47,282 nt of DNA from Candidatus Levybacteria bacterium RIFCSPLOWO2_01_FULL_38_21. GTDB lineage: Bacteria; Patescibacteriota; Microgenomatia; Levybacterales; UBA12049. A model generated the notes under the pieces. The model saw only the letters and a list, made by a program, of their open reading frames with translations. It was not told the DNA's origin and made no database searches. Position numbers and translations under genes: made by a program. The stretch spans positions 1-47,282 of the forward strand of contig MFOT01000002.1 of the NCBI GenBank assembly GCA_001782475.1, read 5' to 3'. Shown piece after piece: positions 9,741-19,212 of this stretch (within the stretch, counting starts at the first letter, position 1; each line of letters opens with the position of its first letter).

Positions 9741-10927
9741 AAATTTTGATGGTTTCATCTTATCTTCCGTATCCCTTGTCCTCCGGAGGACATATAAGGC
9801 TTTATAATATCATTAAAAATTTATCTAGGAATCATCAAATAACTCTGGTTTGTGAGAAAAGACCTTATCAGACAAACGAGGATATTAAAGAAATTTCAAA
9901 ATTTTGCAAGGAGATAATTACGGTGGATCGAAAAAAACAATGGACTTTAAATAATATTATTAAGACAGGATTCTCAAAATACCCCTTTTTGGTAATGGGT
10001 CACACGCATTCCCAAATGAAAAGGGAGATAGAAAAAATATTGGAAAAAGAGAACTTTGATCTAATTCACGTTGAAACTTTTTACGTTATGCAAAATTTAC
10101 CCAACAAAATATCAATTCCCGTAATCCTGACAGAGCACAATATTGAACATCTAGTTTATAAAAGATTTAGAGATGAAGCGCCGCTTTACATAAAACCACT
10201 TCTTAATATCGATATTTTAAAACTTAAAAAAATAGAAGAGGAAGCATGGGGAAAAGCCGACGTTGTTGTTTCAGTTTCCAATGAAGATAAAAAAATTATA
10301 GAAAAAAAGAACAATAAAGTTTTTATTGTCCCAAACGGAGTAGACGTACAAAAATTCAAAATTCAAAATTCAAAATTCAAAAATAATTCTAGAGAAAAGA
10401 CGATTCTTTTTATTGGCGATTTTAAATGGATTGAGAATAGTGATGCGGCTGAATTTATTTTAAAAGATATATGGCCGGAAATAAAATTGAAAATTGAGAA
10501 TTCAAAAATCAAATTATGGGTAGTAGGGAGAGAAATTCCTGATTCAATAAAAAAACTTGGGACAGACGGAGTAATTTTTGACGAGAATGCACCTTCGGAT
10601 ACACGTAAGATATTTGAAAGAACAGACTTACTTCTTGCGCCTATAAGGGTGGGAGGGGGTACTAGTTTTAAAATACTTGAGGCAATGGCATCAGGAGTTG
10701 CAGTTATCACAACGAAGCTGGGCGCAATAGGACTTGGAGCAAAAAATAGAGAAGAGATTATTATTGCAGATAACAATCAAGACTTTGTAGATAATATAAT
10801 TGAGATTCTCGATGATAAAAAATTATATGAGGCGATTGCAAAAAAAGCAAGAAGTCTTGTAGGGAGAAAATATAATTGGGAGAATATCGTAAAAAAACTT
10901 GAGGAGGTTTATAAATCTATCGCTTAG
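9737..10927 (+). CDS. GT4 family glycosyltransferase
   Basis: N-terminal MVSSYLPYPLSSGGHIRLYNIIKNL; ILFIGDFKW; LLAPIRVGGGTSFKILEAMASGVAVITT. Confidence 0.92.
   Translation: MKILMVSSYLPYPLSSGGHIRLYNIIKNLSRNHQITLVCEKRPYQTNEDIKEISKFCKEIITVDRKKQWTLNNIIKTGFSKYPFLVMGHTHSQMKREIEKILEKENFDLIHVETFYVMQNLPNKISIPVILTEHNIEHLVYKRFRDEAPLYIKPLLNIDILKLKKIEEEAWGKADVVVSVSNEDKKIIEKKNNKVFIVPNGVDVQKFKIQNSKFKNNSREKTILFIGDFKWIENSDAAEFILKDIWPEIKLKIENSKIKLWVVGREIPDSIKKLGTDGVIFDENAPSDTRKIFERTDLLLAPIRVGGGTSFKILEAMASGVAVITTKLGAIGLGAKNREEIIIADNNQDFVDNIIEILDDKKLYEAIAKKARSLVGRKYNWENIVKKLEEVYKSIA
10355..10382 (+). repeat. heptad array TTCAAAA x4, coding
   Basis: four perfect units in the GT4 interdomain linker. Confidence 0.92.
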
Positions 10928-10930
10928 TCT

Positions 10931-11824
10931 ATGATCGATCTTTCTATCATTATAATATCTTACAACACTAAAGATTTCTTAAAAAAGTGTACAAGTTCTA
11001 TAAAAAGAACAACAAAAAATCTAAACTACGAGATCATTGTGGTTGATAACGCATCTTTGGATAATTCATTAAATATGCTTAAAGAGCAGTTTCCAGAGGT
11101 TATTACAATTGCAAGTAAGGAAAACATTGGGTTTTCCAAGGCAAACAACTTAGGCGTTGAAAAATCAAAAGGAAAATATATCCTGTTTTTAAATCCAGAT
11201 ACCGTTGTTTATAAAGAGACACTTCTCAATATGGTTAAATTTATGGATGGGCACAAGGATGTAGGGGCAGCAACTTGTAAACTCGTTATGCCCAATGGAA
11301 AGCTCGATGACGCGTCTCATAGAGGATTTCCAAATCCCTGGAATTCTTTTTGTTATTTTTCGGGTCTTTCAAAAATGTTTCCTTCTTCAAAACTATTTGG
11401 AGGGTATAACTTGAGTTGGTTAAATCTTTCAAAAACGCACGAGATAGACGCGTGTGCAGGAGCTTTTATGATAGTAAGACGAGAGGCAGGAGAAAAGATA
11501 GGATGGTGGGATGAAGATTATTTTTTTTACGGAGAAGATTTGGAATTTTGCTTTAGACTTAAGGAGGCTGGATGGAAAATATATTTCGTACCGAGTATTT
11601 CGGTACTTCACTACAAAGGTGTATCTGGGGGCATCAAAAAAGTTTCAAAAGAAATTACAACTGCAAATATTGAAACAAAAAAAAGAGCTACAGCCTGGCG
11701 CTTTGATGCAATGGAGATATTTTATCGAAAGCATTATCAAAACAAATACCCCTTTTTCTTAACTTGGCTTGTTAATTTAGGAATAAATCTCAAACGCTGG
11801 ATAGCTTTAAAATCAATAAAATGA
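10931..11824 (+). CDS. GT2 family glycosyltransferase (rhamnosyltransferase-like)
   Basis: LSIIIISYNTKDFLKKC, VVDNASLDNS, NPDTV and GEDLEFCFR. Confidence 0.92.
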   Translation: MIDLSIIIISYNTKDFLKKCTSSIKRTTKNLNYEIIVVDNASLDNSLNMLKEQFPEVITIASKENIGFSKANNLGVEKSKGKYILFLNPDTVVYKETLLNMVKFMDGHKDVGAATCKLVMPNGKLDDASHRGFPNPWNSFCYFSGLSKMFPSSKLFGGYNLSWLNLSKTHEIDACAGAFMIVRREAGEKIGWWDEDYFFYGEDLEFCFRLKEAGWKIYFVPSISVLHYKGVSGGIKKVSKEITTANIETKKRATAWRFDAMEIFYRKHYQNKYPFFLTWLVNLGINLKRWIALKSIK

Positions 11825-12981
11825 GAATAGGAATTGATGCAAGATTATTTGACCAAACAGGTGTTGGGAGATACATCACTAACTTGATCAAGAATCTTCA
11901 AGAAATAGATTATAAGAACGACTATGTACTGTTTGTAAAAAACGAGGACTATGAAAATGTTAAATTTCAAATTTCATCCCGCCAAGGGCGGAACAAATTT
12001 CAAATTATCAAAGCGGATATAAAATGGCATAGCATTGAAGAACAAATAAAATTTCCGTATATTTTAGAAAGGGAAAATCTTGATTTAGTTCATTTTCCTT
12101 ACTTTTCGGTACCGATTTTATATAAAAGACCCTATATTATTACGATTCATGATCTTATTATTCACCATTTTCCAACCGGAAAGGCATCGACTCTCCCAGG
12201 ACATTTATATATCTTAAAAATTCTTGTCTACAAATACGTAATTAAAAGAGCGGCTCAAAAGGCCAAAAAAGTAATTTCAGTTTCAAACTCCACAAAAGAA
12301 GAGATAATGGATCATTTAAAAATCCCGCAGGATAAAATAAAAGTCATTTATGAAGCAGCAGATCAACAAATCTCAAATCCAAAATCACAAATCGCAAATA
12401 AATCAATAAATACAAAATCCAAAATCCAGAATCCAAAGTACTTCTTGTTTGTTGGAAATGTTTATCCTCACAAAAACACAGAGAGAATGATTAAGGCTTT
12501 TGAGATCTTGCTTAAGTATTTTCCAGATACACTTCTTTTTTTTGCAGGGAAACAGGATTATTTTTATACAAGACTTGAAAAAATAATTAAGGATGAAGGA
12601 TTGGCAAATAATGTAAGGTTACTTGGATTTGTGCAAGATGAAAACCTTGCCGCTTTATATAAAAATGCAGTGGCTTTGGTCGTGCCGTCTCTAATGGAAG
12701 GGTTTGGTTTGCCTGCACTTGAGGCAATGGCAAACAAATGTTTGGTTCTGGCATCATCTATACCTGCTCTTAAAGAAGTTTGCCAAAAAAATGCAATTTA
12801 TTTTGATCCTTACGATATAGATGATATAGCAGGGAAGATGAAAATGGCTTATCTTAAAGATTTTGATGGAGAAATTATAGAAAGAGCGTTTGAAAGATCT
12901 AAAGAATTCTCCTGCGAAAAAATGGCCGAGGAAACATTGAGGGTTTATGAAAATATGGGAATATTAACTAATGGCAGGTAG
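11821..12981 (+). CDS. GT4 family glycosyltransferase
   Basis: MRIGIDARLFDQTGVGRYITNLI; FLFVGNVYPHKNTERMIKAF; VPSLMEGFGLPALEAMANKC. Confidence 0.93.
   Translation: MRIGIDARLFDQTGVGRYITNLIKNLQEIDYKNDYVLFVKNEDYENVKFQISSRQGRNKFQIIKADIKWHSIEEQIKFPYILERENLDLVHFPYFSVPILYKRPYIITIHDLIIHHFPTGKASTLPGHLYILKILVYKYVIKRAAQKAKKVISVSNSTKEEIMDHLKIPQDKIKVIYEAADQQISNPKSQIANKSINTKSKIQNPKYFLFVGNVYPHKNTERMIKAFEILLKYFPDTLLFFAGKQDYFYTRLEKIIKDEGLANNVRLLGFVQDENLAALYKNAVALVVPSLMEGFGLPALEAMANKCLVLASSIPALKEVCQKNAIYFDPYDIDDIAGKMKMAYLKDFDGEIIERAFERSKEFSCEKMAEETLRVYENMGILTNGR
11962..12008 (+). repeat. heptad array AAATTTC interrupted by a 19-nt GC-rich palindrome-containing insert
   Basis: aaatttc aaatttc [atcccgccaagggcggaac] aaatttc aaattat. 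Confidence 0.85.
12368..12437 (+). repeat. degenerate heptad array AAATCNN, about 10 units, coding
   Basis: aaatctc aaatcca aaatcac aaatcgc aaataaa ... atccaaa atccaga atccaaa. Confidence 0.85.
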
Positions 12982-13000
12982 CGAAGCTCTTTCACCTTTC

Positions 13001-13036
13001 AGGTGGCGAATAGGGTGGCGAATAGGTGGCGAATAG
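13001..13036 (+). repeat. 11-13 nt tandem repeat (ggtggcgaatag) x3
   Basis: aggtggcgaatag ggtggcgaata ggtggcgaatag. Confidence 0.88.
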
Positions 13037-13424
13037 TCTTTTTGAAAAAATTATAAAAGGAAAAATTCTTTCAAAAGAAAGCACTAAAAAATTCGTTGAA
13101 ATAATGAAAGCGCAGGAATATCTTACGATAGGCTCTGGCTTGCCCTATTGGATAACAGTGGGTGATAAAAAATCAAAGATAAAAGAAATTGCAAGCAAGA
13201 GTGGCTCTTGTGTTTATGAAAAGGATAATTATTGGAGCATTAGAAATGATGTTGCTTATATTAAAACTAAAAGAACTAAAAGAGAATATATAATATCGAT
13301 TTTTTCTGAAGGTCCGGCAGATCGGAAAAACATGTGGACTGGCCGAAACAAGTACGTAGTTGCTATAGCAAGATTCAGCAATTTAATTTATAAGCACTTT
13401 GAATCAAAATATAATAGGGGGTAG
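13026..13424 (+). pseudogene. C-terminal fragment of a serine beta-lactamase-like protein (tentative)
   Basis: LSKESTKKFVEIMKAQ, GLPYWITVGDKKSKIKEIASKSGS, NDVAYIKTKRTKREYIISIFSEG resemble the C-terminal half of the beta-lactamase enzyme family; no SxxK motif; GTG start lies in tandem repeats. Confidence 0.45.
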
Positions 13425-13754
13425 CTATTGGGATTCGAGGGTTGTGATTCTTGCTTCGTGATCTTTTATTTTTACATTATGTTCTCTGTATTGATCAGCC
13501 CCGACAACATTTTCTTTTACGAGATTATCAACTTTTTCCATAAATCCGTCTAAAGTTATCTCCAGATTGTCAACCTTAGTTTCTAACCTTTTCTGTCCTT
13601 CTTTAATCTCGTTCTGTCCATCTTCAATATTCTCGACCCTTCCCTCTATTTTTAATAGCCCCTCTTTTAAAAATCTCTCAAACCGTTTAAATAATACCTT
13701 AATTTCATTTATTTCTGCCTTTTGTGATTTAATTATTTTTTTGCTTGATTTCAT
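13425..13754 (-). CDS. coiled-coil hypothetical protein
   Basis: heptad-rich Lys/Glu sequence VENIEDGQNEIKEGQKRLETKVDNLEITLDGFMEKVDNL. Confidence 0.6.
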   Translation of the reverse strand: MKSSKKIIKSQKAEINEIKVLFKRFERFLKEGLLKIEGRVENIEDGQNEIKEGQKRLETKVDNLEITLDGFMEKVDNLVKENVVGADQYREHNVKIKDHEARITTLESQ

Positions 13755-13960
13755 AATTGTTTTTTATTTATTAAAATATGATCACAATTTATAATTCCTT
13801 CTGAAGGTATTCTTTTAGCAAACCTTTTTTCAGAATCCCACATTTTCTCAGGGTACTCTCTAAACAATTCACTTCTAATGTCCATATACTTTAACATAAG
13901 ATAAATATATCTCATTCTCTCATTCCATTTTTCATTATTTTCAAAGATTTTTTTTGTCAT
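13751..13960 (-). CDS. hypothetical protein
   Basis: 69 aa; ATGA overlap with the downstream coiled-coil gene. Confidence 0.45.
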   Translation of the reverse strand: MTKKIFENNEKWNERMRYIYLMLKYMDIRSELFREYPEKMWDSEKRFAKRIPSEGIINCDHILINKKQL

Positions 13961-14037
13961 GGAGAATTAGTATAGCATTGACTTTTACTTGATTGTCAAT
14001 ATGACAAACTAGAGCTTTCAGATGATATAATCAGGAG

Positions 14038-15285
14038 ATGAAAGTAGCGCTGGTTTATGATAGGGTAAATAAGTGGGGAGGGGCAGAGAGGGTGCTTTTG
14101 GCACTTCACAAGATTTTTCCCGATGCTCCGCTTTATACTTCGGTATATGATGAGAGGAAAGCAGCGTGGGCAAAAGTTTTTAGAGTAAAAACTTCTTTTC
14201 TTCAGAATTTCCCATTTGCATCGGAAAATCATGAATATTATGCGCTTCTTATGCCTTTGGCTTTTGAGAGTTTTTCTTTTGATGAATATGATTTGGTAAT
14301 TTCGGTAACGAGTGAAGCTGCAAAAGGAATAATCACAAAGCCGGGCACAAGGCACATCTGTTACTGTTTAACTCCCACGAGATATCTGTGGAGTGGTTAC
14401 GATGAATATTTCAAGAATTCATTTTTTAGGTTTATTTCAAGACCGGTAATTTCTTATCTTAGATTTTGGGATAAAATTGCTTCTCAAAGACCGGATGCTT
14501 TCATTGCGATTTCAAAAGAAGTTCAAAAAAGGATCAAGAAATATTACGATCGAACCTCATCAGTAATTTATCCCCCCTTAACCCTTGATGGTGCTTCCCG
14601 CCTGACACATTTTCCAAGAGACGCTTGCTCAAATTTGATAACTGTTCAGGAATTTCCTCGCTCGCTAAATGAAAGTCGATGTTTAACCAAGAACCTTCTC
14701 CAAGATCAACCTAAATCGACTTTCAGTTCTCTTAAAAATGGTCAACCAGAAAACTCAAATCGTCAATCGTCGATCATCAATGGTCAATATTTTCTTATTG
14801 TTTCCCGTCTAGTTCCTTATAAAAAAATAGATCTTCCGATTAGGGTTTTTAACAAGCTGGGATTACCTTTAAAAATTGTTGGAACTGGAATAGAAGAGAA
14901 TAGACTTAAAAGAATGGCTAAATCAAATATTGAACTACTGGGTAGCTTGACTGATAAAGAATTGGTAGAGTATTATAAAGATTGTCGTGCTCTTATATTC
15001 CCGGGTATTGAGGATTTTGGGTTGACAATAATAGAGGCACAAAGTTTTGGAAAGCCGGTAGTTGCTTTTAGAAAAGGAGGAAGCAAGGAGAGCATAATTA
15101 ACGGAAGGACTGGAATATTTTTTGATAGTCAAACGGAAAAATCTTTATCGGATGCCATACTAAAGTTTCAAAAGATGAATTTTAACCCGCAAGATTTAAT
15201 TAAAAATGCCGAAAAATACAGTTTTGAAGAATTCAAATTGAAAATTCAAGAAGAAATATCTCATCTCATAACTAAGTACTCATAA
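14038..15285 (+). CDS. GT4 family glycosyltransferase
   Basis: MKVALVYDRVNKWGGAERVLLALHKIFPDAPLYTSVYD; FLIVSRLVPYKKIDLPIRVFNKL; ALIFPGIEDFGLTIIEAQSFGKPVVAF. Confidence 0.93.
   Translation: MKVALVYDRVNKWGGAERVLLALHKIFPDAPLYTSVYDERKAAWAKVFRVKTSFLQNFPFASENHEYYALLMPLAFESFSFDEYDLVISVTSEAAKGIITKPGTRHICYCLTPTRYLWSGYDEYFKNSFFRFISRPVISYLRFWDKIASQRPDAFIAISKEVQKRIKKYYDRTSSVIYPPLTLDGASRLTHFPRDACSNLITVQEFPRSLNESRCLTKNLLQDQPKSTFSSLKNGQPENSNRQSSIINGQYFLIVSRLVPYKKIDLPIRVFNKLGLPLKIVGTGIEENRLKRMAKSNIELLGSLTDKELVEYYKDCRALIFPGIEDFGLTIIEAQSFGKPVVAFRKGGSKESIINGRTGIFFDSQTEKSLSDAILKFQKMNFNPQDLIKNAEKYSFEEFKLKIQEEISHLITKYS
14760..14787 (+). repeat. heptad array TCGTCAA-type x4, coding
   Basis: tcgtcaa tcgtcga tcatcaa tggtcaa. 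Confidence 0.82.
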
Positions 15286-15299
15286 CCCATAACTAATTT
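15265..15299 (+). repeat. heptad array CTCATAA-type x5 ending at the manC start codon
   Basis: ctcataa ctaagta ctcataa cccataa ctaattt|atg. Confidence 0.75.
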
Positions 15300-16379
15300 A
15301 TGAATATTGCAATCTTTGCAGGGGGCTCAGGTACAAGACTCTGGCCTTTGTCTCGCAAAAATACTCCCAAGCAGTTTGAGAAAATAGTTGGAGAAAAATC
15401 TACTCTTCAGCTTACAATAGATAGACTTGCCCCGGATTTTAAACTTACGAATGTCTACATTTCAACAGTAAAAAGGTATGAAAAAATTATCAAAGATCAT
15501 ATTCCAAATATTCCAAAAGAAAATTTTATTTTTGAGCCAGAAGCAAGAGATGTCGGGCCTGCTGTGGGTCTTTTAATGGCGATAATCGGCAAAAAACATC
15601 CGGATGCACCTTGCGCAATCCTCTGGAGCGACCATTTTGTAAAAAAAGAAAGACGATTTAAGGAGGTCTTAAAAATGGCAGAGGGGATTGTTAAAAAAAA
15701 GCCTAGGTCGCTTGTTCTTATAGGGCAAAGGGCAAGATTTGCCAATCAGAATTTGGGCTGGATAGAGTTTGGAAAACAAATTGATCAAAAAAGAGGAACA
15801 AAAATTTTCAGCTTTAAAAGAACGGTTTATCGCCCGACTCTTCAGGAAGCAGAAGAGTTTCTAAAAAAAGATTACGCCTGGAATCCCGGGTATTTTGTAA
15901 CCTCACCCGCGTTTTTACTCTCACAGTTTAAAAAATTTACACCCGAGATATGGAAAGGGCTTATGAAAATTCAGGATGTTGTCGGAACCAAAAAATTCGA
16001 TCCTGTTTTGGAAAAAATCTATCCCAAGCTTGAAAAGATCAGCTTTGACAATGCCATTTTGGAAAGAGTGGATCCAAAACATATTTATGTAATTGCAGCA
16101 GATTTAGGCTGGAGTGATATAGGAGCTTGGGAGGCTTTAAAAGAGGCTCTGGAAATATCATCAGAAGAAAATGTCACCAGAGGCAAGGTTTTAATTAACG
16201 ACTCATCGGATAATCTTGTTTTTAACTATACCGATCAGCTTACGGTTGGTATAGATTTGGAGGATATGATTATAATAAATACAGATGACGTGCTTCTTAT
16301 ATGCCAGAAAAGCTCAGTTCCTAAGATTAAAAAGCTGGTAGAAAGTTTAGCCGGTACCCAAAACGAAAATCTCACATAA
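15300..16379 (+). CDS. manC: mannose-1-phosphate guanylyltransferase
   Basis: MNIAIFAGGSGTRLWPLSRKNTPKQF signature; FEPEARDVGPAVGL; LGWSDIGAWEAL. Confidence 0.93.
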   Translation: MNIAIFAGGSGTRLWPLSRKNTPKQFEKIVGEKSTLQLTIDRLAPDFKLTNVYISTVKRYEKIIKDHIPNIPKENFIFEPEARDVGPAVGLLMAIIGKKHPDAPCAILWSDHFVKKERRFKEVLKMAEGIVKKKPRSLVLIGQRARFANQNLGWIEFGKQIDQKRGTKIFSFKRTVYRPTLQEAEEFLKKDYAWNPGYFVTSPAFLLSQFKKFTPEIWKGLMKIQDVVGTKKFDPVLEKIYPKLEKISFDNAILERVDPKHIYVIAADLGWSDIGAWEALKEALEISSEENVTRGKVLINDSSDNLVFNYTDQLTVGIDLEDMIIINTDDVLLICQKSSVPKIKKLVESLAGTQNENLT

Positions 16380-16382
16380 TTT

Positions 16383-17048
16383 ATGCCGTATATAGAAATT
16401 AAAAAAAGCTTGTACTACGAAATCTTAAAACGATTGATAGATATTGTTTTATCTTTTATTTTAATAGTAATCTTTTCTCCAATAATACTTTTGGTGGCAA
16501 TAGCAATAAAGCTTGACTCAAAGGGCCCAATTTTTGCAGATACGCCGGAAAGGGTTGGGCGAAATGGCAGCCTTTTTAAAATGTATAAATTCAGGTCTAT
16601 GGTAGAAAATGCACACGAGCTATTAAGGGAAGATCCAAAATTTGCAAAACTTTTTGATGAGTATAAATATGGAAGCTATAAATTAAAAGACGACCCACGA
16701 ATTACAAAAATAGGAAGAATAATTAGAAAATATTCCTTAGATGAAGTTCCTCAATTTTTCAATATTTTAAAAGGAGAAATGAGTCTCGTAGGGCCTCGCG
16801 CTTATTACCCGGATGAACTGCGGGCGCAGCAGAAAAAATATCCAAAAACTTCAAATTCTGTAAAAATCGTGCTTTCCGTTAAGCCGGGCCTAACAGGATA
16901 CTGGCAGGTTTCGGGAAGAAGCGAGATAAATTTCGATAAAAGAATTGAGATGGATGCCTCTTATGTGAAAAGAAGGTCTATTCTTTACGATCTATGGATC
17001 ATTTTCAAAACTCCATGGGCAATGATCTCCGGAAAAGGCGCCCTCTGA
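16383..17048 (+). CDS. undecaprenyl-phosphate sugar phosphotransferase (bacterial sugar transferase)
   Basis: KMYKFRSMVENA, DEVPQFFNILKGEMSLVGPRAYYPDEL, VKPGLTGYWQVSGRSEI. Confidence 0.93.
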   Translation: MPYIEIKKSLYYEILKRLIDIVLSFILIVIFSPIILLVAIAIKLDSKGPIFADTPERVGRNGSLFKMYKFRSMVENAHELLREDPKFAKLFDEYKYGSYKLKDDPRITKIGRIIRKYSLDEVPQFFNILKGEMSLVGPRAYYPDELRAQQKKYPKTSNSVKIVLSVKPGLTGYWQVSGRSEINFDKRIEMDASYVKRRSILYDLWIIFKTPWAMISGKGAL

Positions 17049-17053
17049 AAAAA

Positions 17054-17087
17054 CAATCAACAATCGACAATCGACAAACAACAATGG
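17054..17087 (+). repeat. heptad array CAATCGA-type x5, intergenic
   Basis: caatcaa caatcga caatcga caaacaa caatgg. Confidence 0.82.
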
Positions 17088-17151
17088 AACCTCCCACGTT
17101 TGACTTCCGCAGAGTTGACATCGGAGCTTGTTTATGGGTACTATATAATGT

Positions 17152-19170
17152 ATGGAGGGATTTGAAAAGATAGATTTAAGCTCAGAAGTTAAAGACGAAA
17201 TACCCCGGAGTTCAGGAATATCTCAGGCTTCAAAAGTTTCCCCGTCAAGAAGAGCAAGAAGCGGTCAAAGAAGAAATCCTTTAGGTTTTTTGCGAGGTAA
17301 AAATTCTATAAGAATCCTAATTGTAGTTGTAATCTTAATATTAATTTCAGGATTTACGATTGTTCTGCCGGCGCAAAAAACCATAAGTTCTGCTAAAAAA
17401 ACATATAGACAGGCCCAGATTACTTTGGATGCGGTTAAAAAACAAAATATTGAACTTGCATCTTTAGAACTTGATAAAACAAAACAAGATCTTGAGGAAA
17501 CTCAAAGCGATCTTAAAGCATTAAGTTATCTTAGGTTTATTCCCTTAGCAAGCGGTTATTATAGTGACGCAGAGCATCTAGTAAATGCAGGATTTGACGG
17601 TTTGGGAGCAGCCCAGGTTCTTATAGATTCTGTAAAACCATATGCAGATATTTTAGGACTTAAAGGACAGGGGAGTTTTGTAGGCGGAACAGCTGAGCAG
17701 AGAATAGAAACAGCAGTAAAAACAATGGGTAAAGTTACTCCACAAATCGATGATATCTCAAAGTATTTAACAGATGCCAAAACCCAAGTAGATGCTGTAA
17801 ACCCAAACCATTATCCTTCTTTTTTGGGGCTTGGGAAAGTTCAAAAATCTCTATTAACTTTGCGTAAAACTACAGATAACGCGGCTACCTTTATAGAAAA
17901 CGCAAAACCGCTTATTAAAATACTGCCGAATCTTTTGGGAGAACCCGACAGTAAGAAATATCTTATTTTATTCCAAAACGATAAAGAAATTCGCCCCACA
18001 GGAGGATTCATAACAGCATATTCAATATTTAGGATAGATAAAGGAGTAATTCATATAGATAAGTCCGACAATATTTATAATTTGGATGCTACAATTCCCA
18101 ATAAACCCAAAGCCCCTGATCCTATCCGCAAATACTTGCCAAAAGTTCCCGTGTTTAATTTAAGAGATACTAACCTTTCTCCTGATTTTATAGAATCCAT
18201 GAAGACCTTTAATTCCCTCTACGATAAGGCTCGGGGAAAAATAGCAGTGGATGGAATTATCGCTCTTGATACCAATGTTTTGGTCTCGACAATAAAGATT
18301 CTAGATGACAGAGTTGATGCGGCCGGAATTACATTTACGAGCAAGATCGATAAAAGATGTAATTGTCCTCAGGTTATTTATGAACTTGAAAGGAGTATAA
18401 GTACTCCTCTTAGTCTTGACCTTAGAGTGTCTGATCTTGAGGCGATTCAGGCGGGGAGAAAGGTTATAATAGGAGATTTATTGTATGCTATTATGACCAA
18501 AGCCTTAAAATCTTCCCCCAAAATTTATTGGGGGCCGCTTTTTCAGGACTTTATAACGCAGATTGATCAAAAACATGTTTTGTTTTACCTTTACGACAAA
18601 GATGCGCAGCAAGGGATACAGGCAGTTAATGCAGACGGGCGAATACGGTCTTTTGATGGCGATTATCTTCATATTAACGAAGCAAATTTTGGGGGACAAA
18701 AAGCTAATCTTTATGTGTCAAAAACTGTTAGTCAGGATTATAAAGTTCAAAGCGAGTCTGTTTTTAAGACAGTTACTATAAATTATAAAAATCCCCATCC
18801 TCCCTCTGATTGCAATTTAGAAAGAGGCGGACTGTGTCTTAATGCAGTTTATAGAAACTGGTTTAGAATTTATACACCTTTAGGAAGTAAGCTTATAACA
18901 AGTAAAGGATCGGAGGTTAAAATGATTTCCTATTCGGAGCTAGGAAAAACTGTTTTTGAAGGTTTTCTTACAGTAAGACCAGAGGGAACAGCAGTTTTTA
19001 CAATTCTCTACGCACTTCCTAAAAATATTATAAATGATTCTGCCGTTCCTCTTCTTATTCAAAAACAGCCGGGAACAAATGAAGAAGAATATTCCATAAA
19101 AGTTAACGGTAGAGAAACTCAAAAACTTATTCTTTCAACAGATAAAGAAGTCAAAGTACATCTCAAATGA
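17152..19170 (+). CDS. DUF4012 domain-containing protein
   Basis: N-terminal TM; KKYLILFQNDKEIRPTGGFITAYSIFRIDKGVI typical of DUF4012. Confidence 0.8.
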   Translation: MEGFEKIDLSSEVKDEIPRSSGISQASKVSPSRRARSGQRRNPLGFLRGKNSIRILIVVVILILISGFTIVLPAQKTISSAKKTYRQAQITLDAVKKQNIELASLELDKTKQDLEETQSDLKALSYLRFIPLASGYYSDAEHLVNAGFDGLGAAQVLIDSVKPYADILGLKGQGSFVGGTAEQRIETAVKTMGKVTPQIDDISKYLTDAKTQVDAVNPNHYPSFLGLGKVQKSLLTLRKTTDNAATFIENAKPLIKILPNLLGEPDSKKYLILFQNDKEIRPTGGFITAYSIFRIDKGVIHIDKSDNIYNLDATIPNKPKAPDPIRKYLPKVPVFNLRDTNLSPDFIESMKTFNSLYDKARGKIAVDGIIALDTNVLVSTIKILDDRVDAAGITFTSKIDKRCNCPQVIYELERSISTPLSLDLRVSDLEAIQAGRKVIIGDLLYAIMTKALKSSPKIYWGPLFQDFITQIDQKHVLFYLYDKDAQQGIQAVNADGRIRSFDGDYLHINEANFGGQKANLYVSKTVSQDYKVQSESVFKTVTINYKNPHPPSDCNLERGGLCLNAVYRNWFRIYTPLGSKLITSKGSEVKMISYSELGKTVFEGFLTVRPEGTAVFTILYALPKNIINDSAVPLLIQKQPGTNEEEYSIKVNGRETQKLILSTDKEVKVHLK

Positions 19171-19211
19171 TCCTTCGATTGTACTCAGGATCATACCGAG
19201 CTTGCCGAATG
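19171..19211 (+). repeat. palindromic CTCAGG-family repeat (intergenic)
   Basis: atccttcgattgtactcaggatcataccgagcttgccgaat; precedes recO ATG. Confidence 0.6.
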
Positions 19212-19212
19212 T

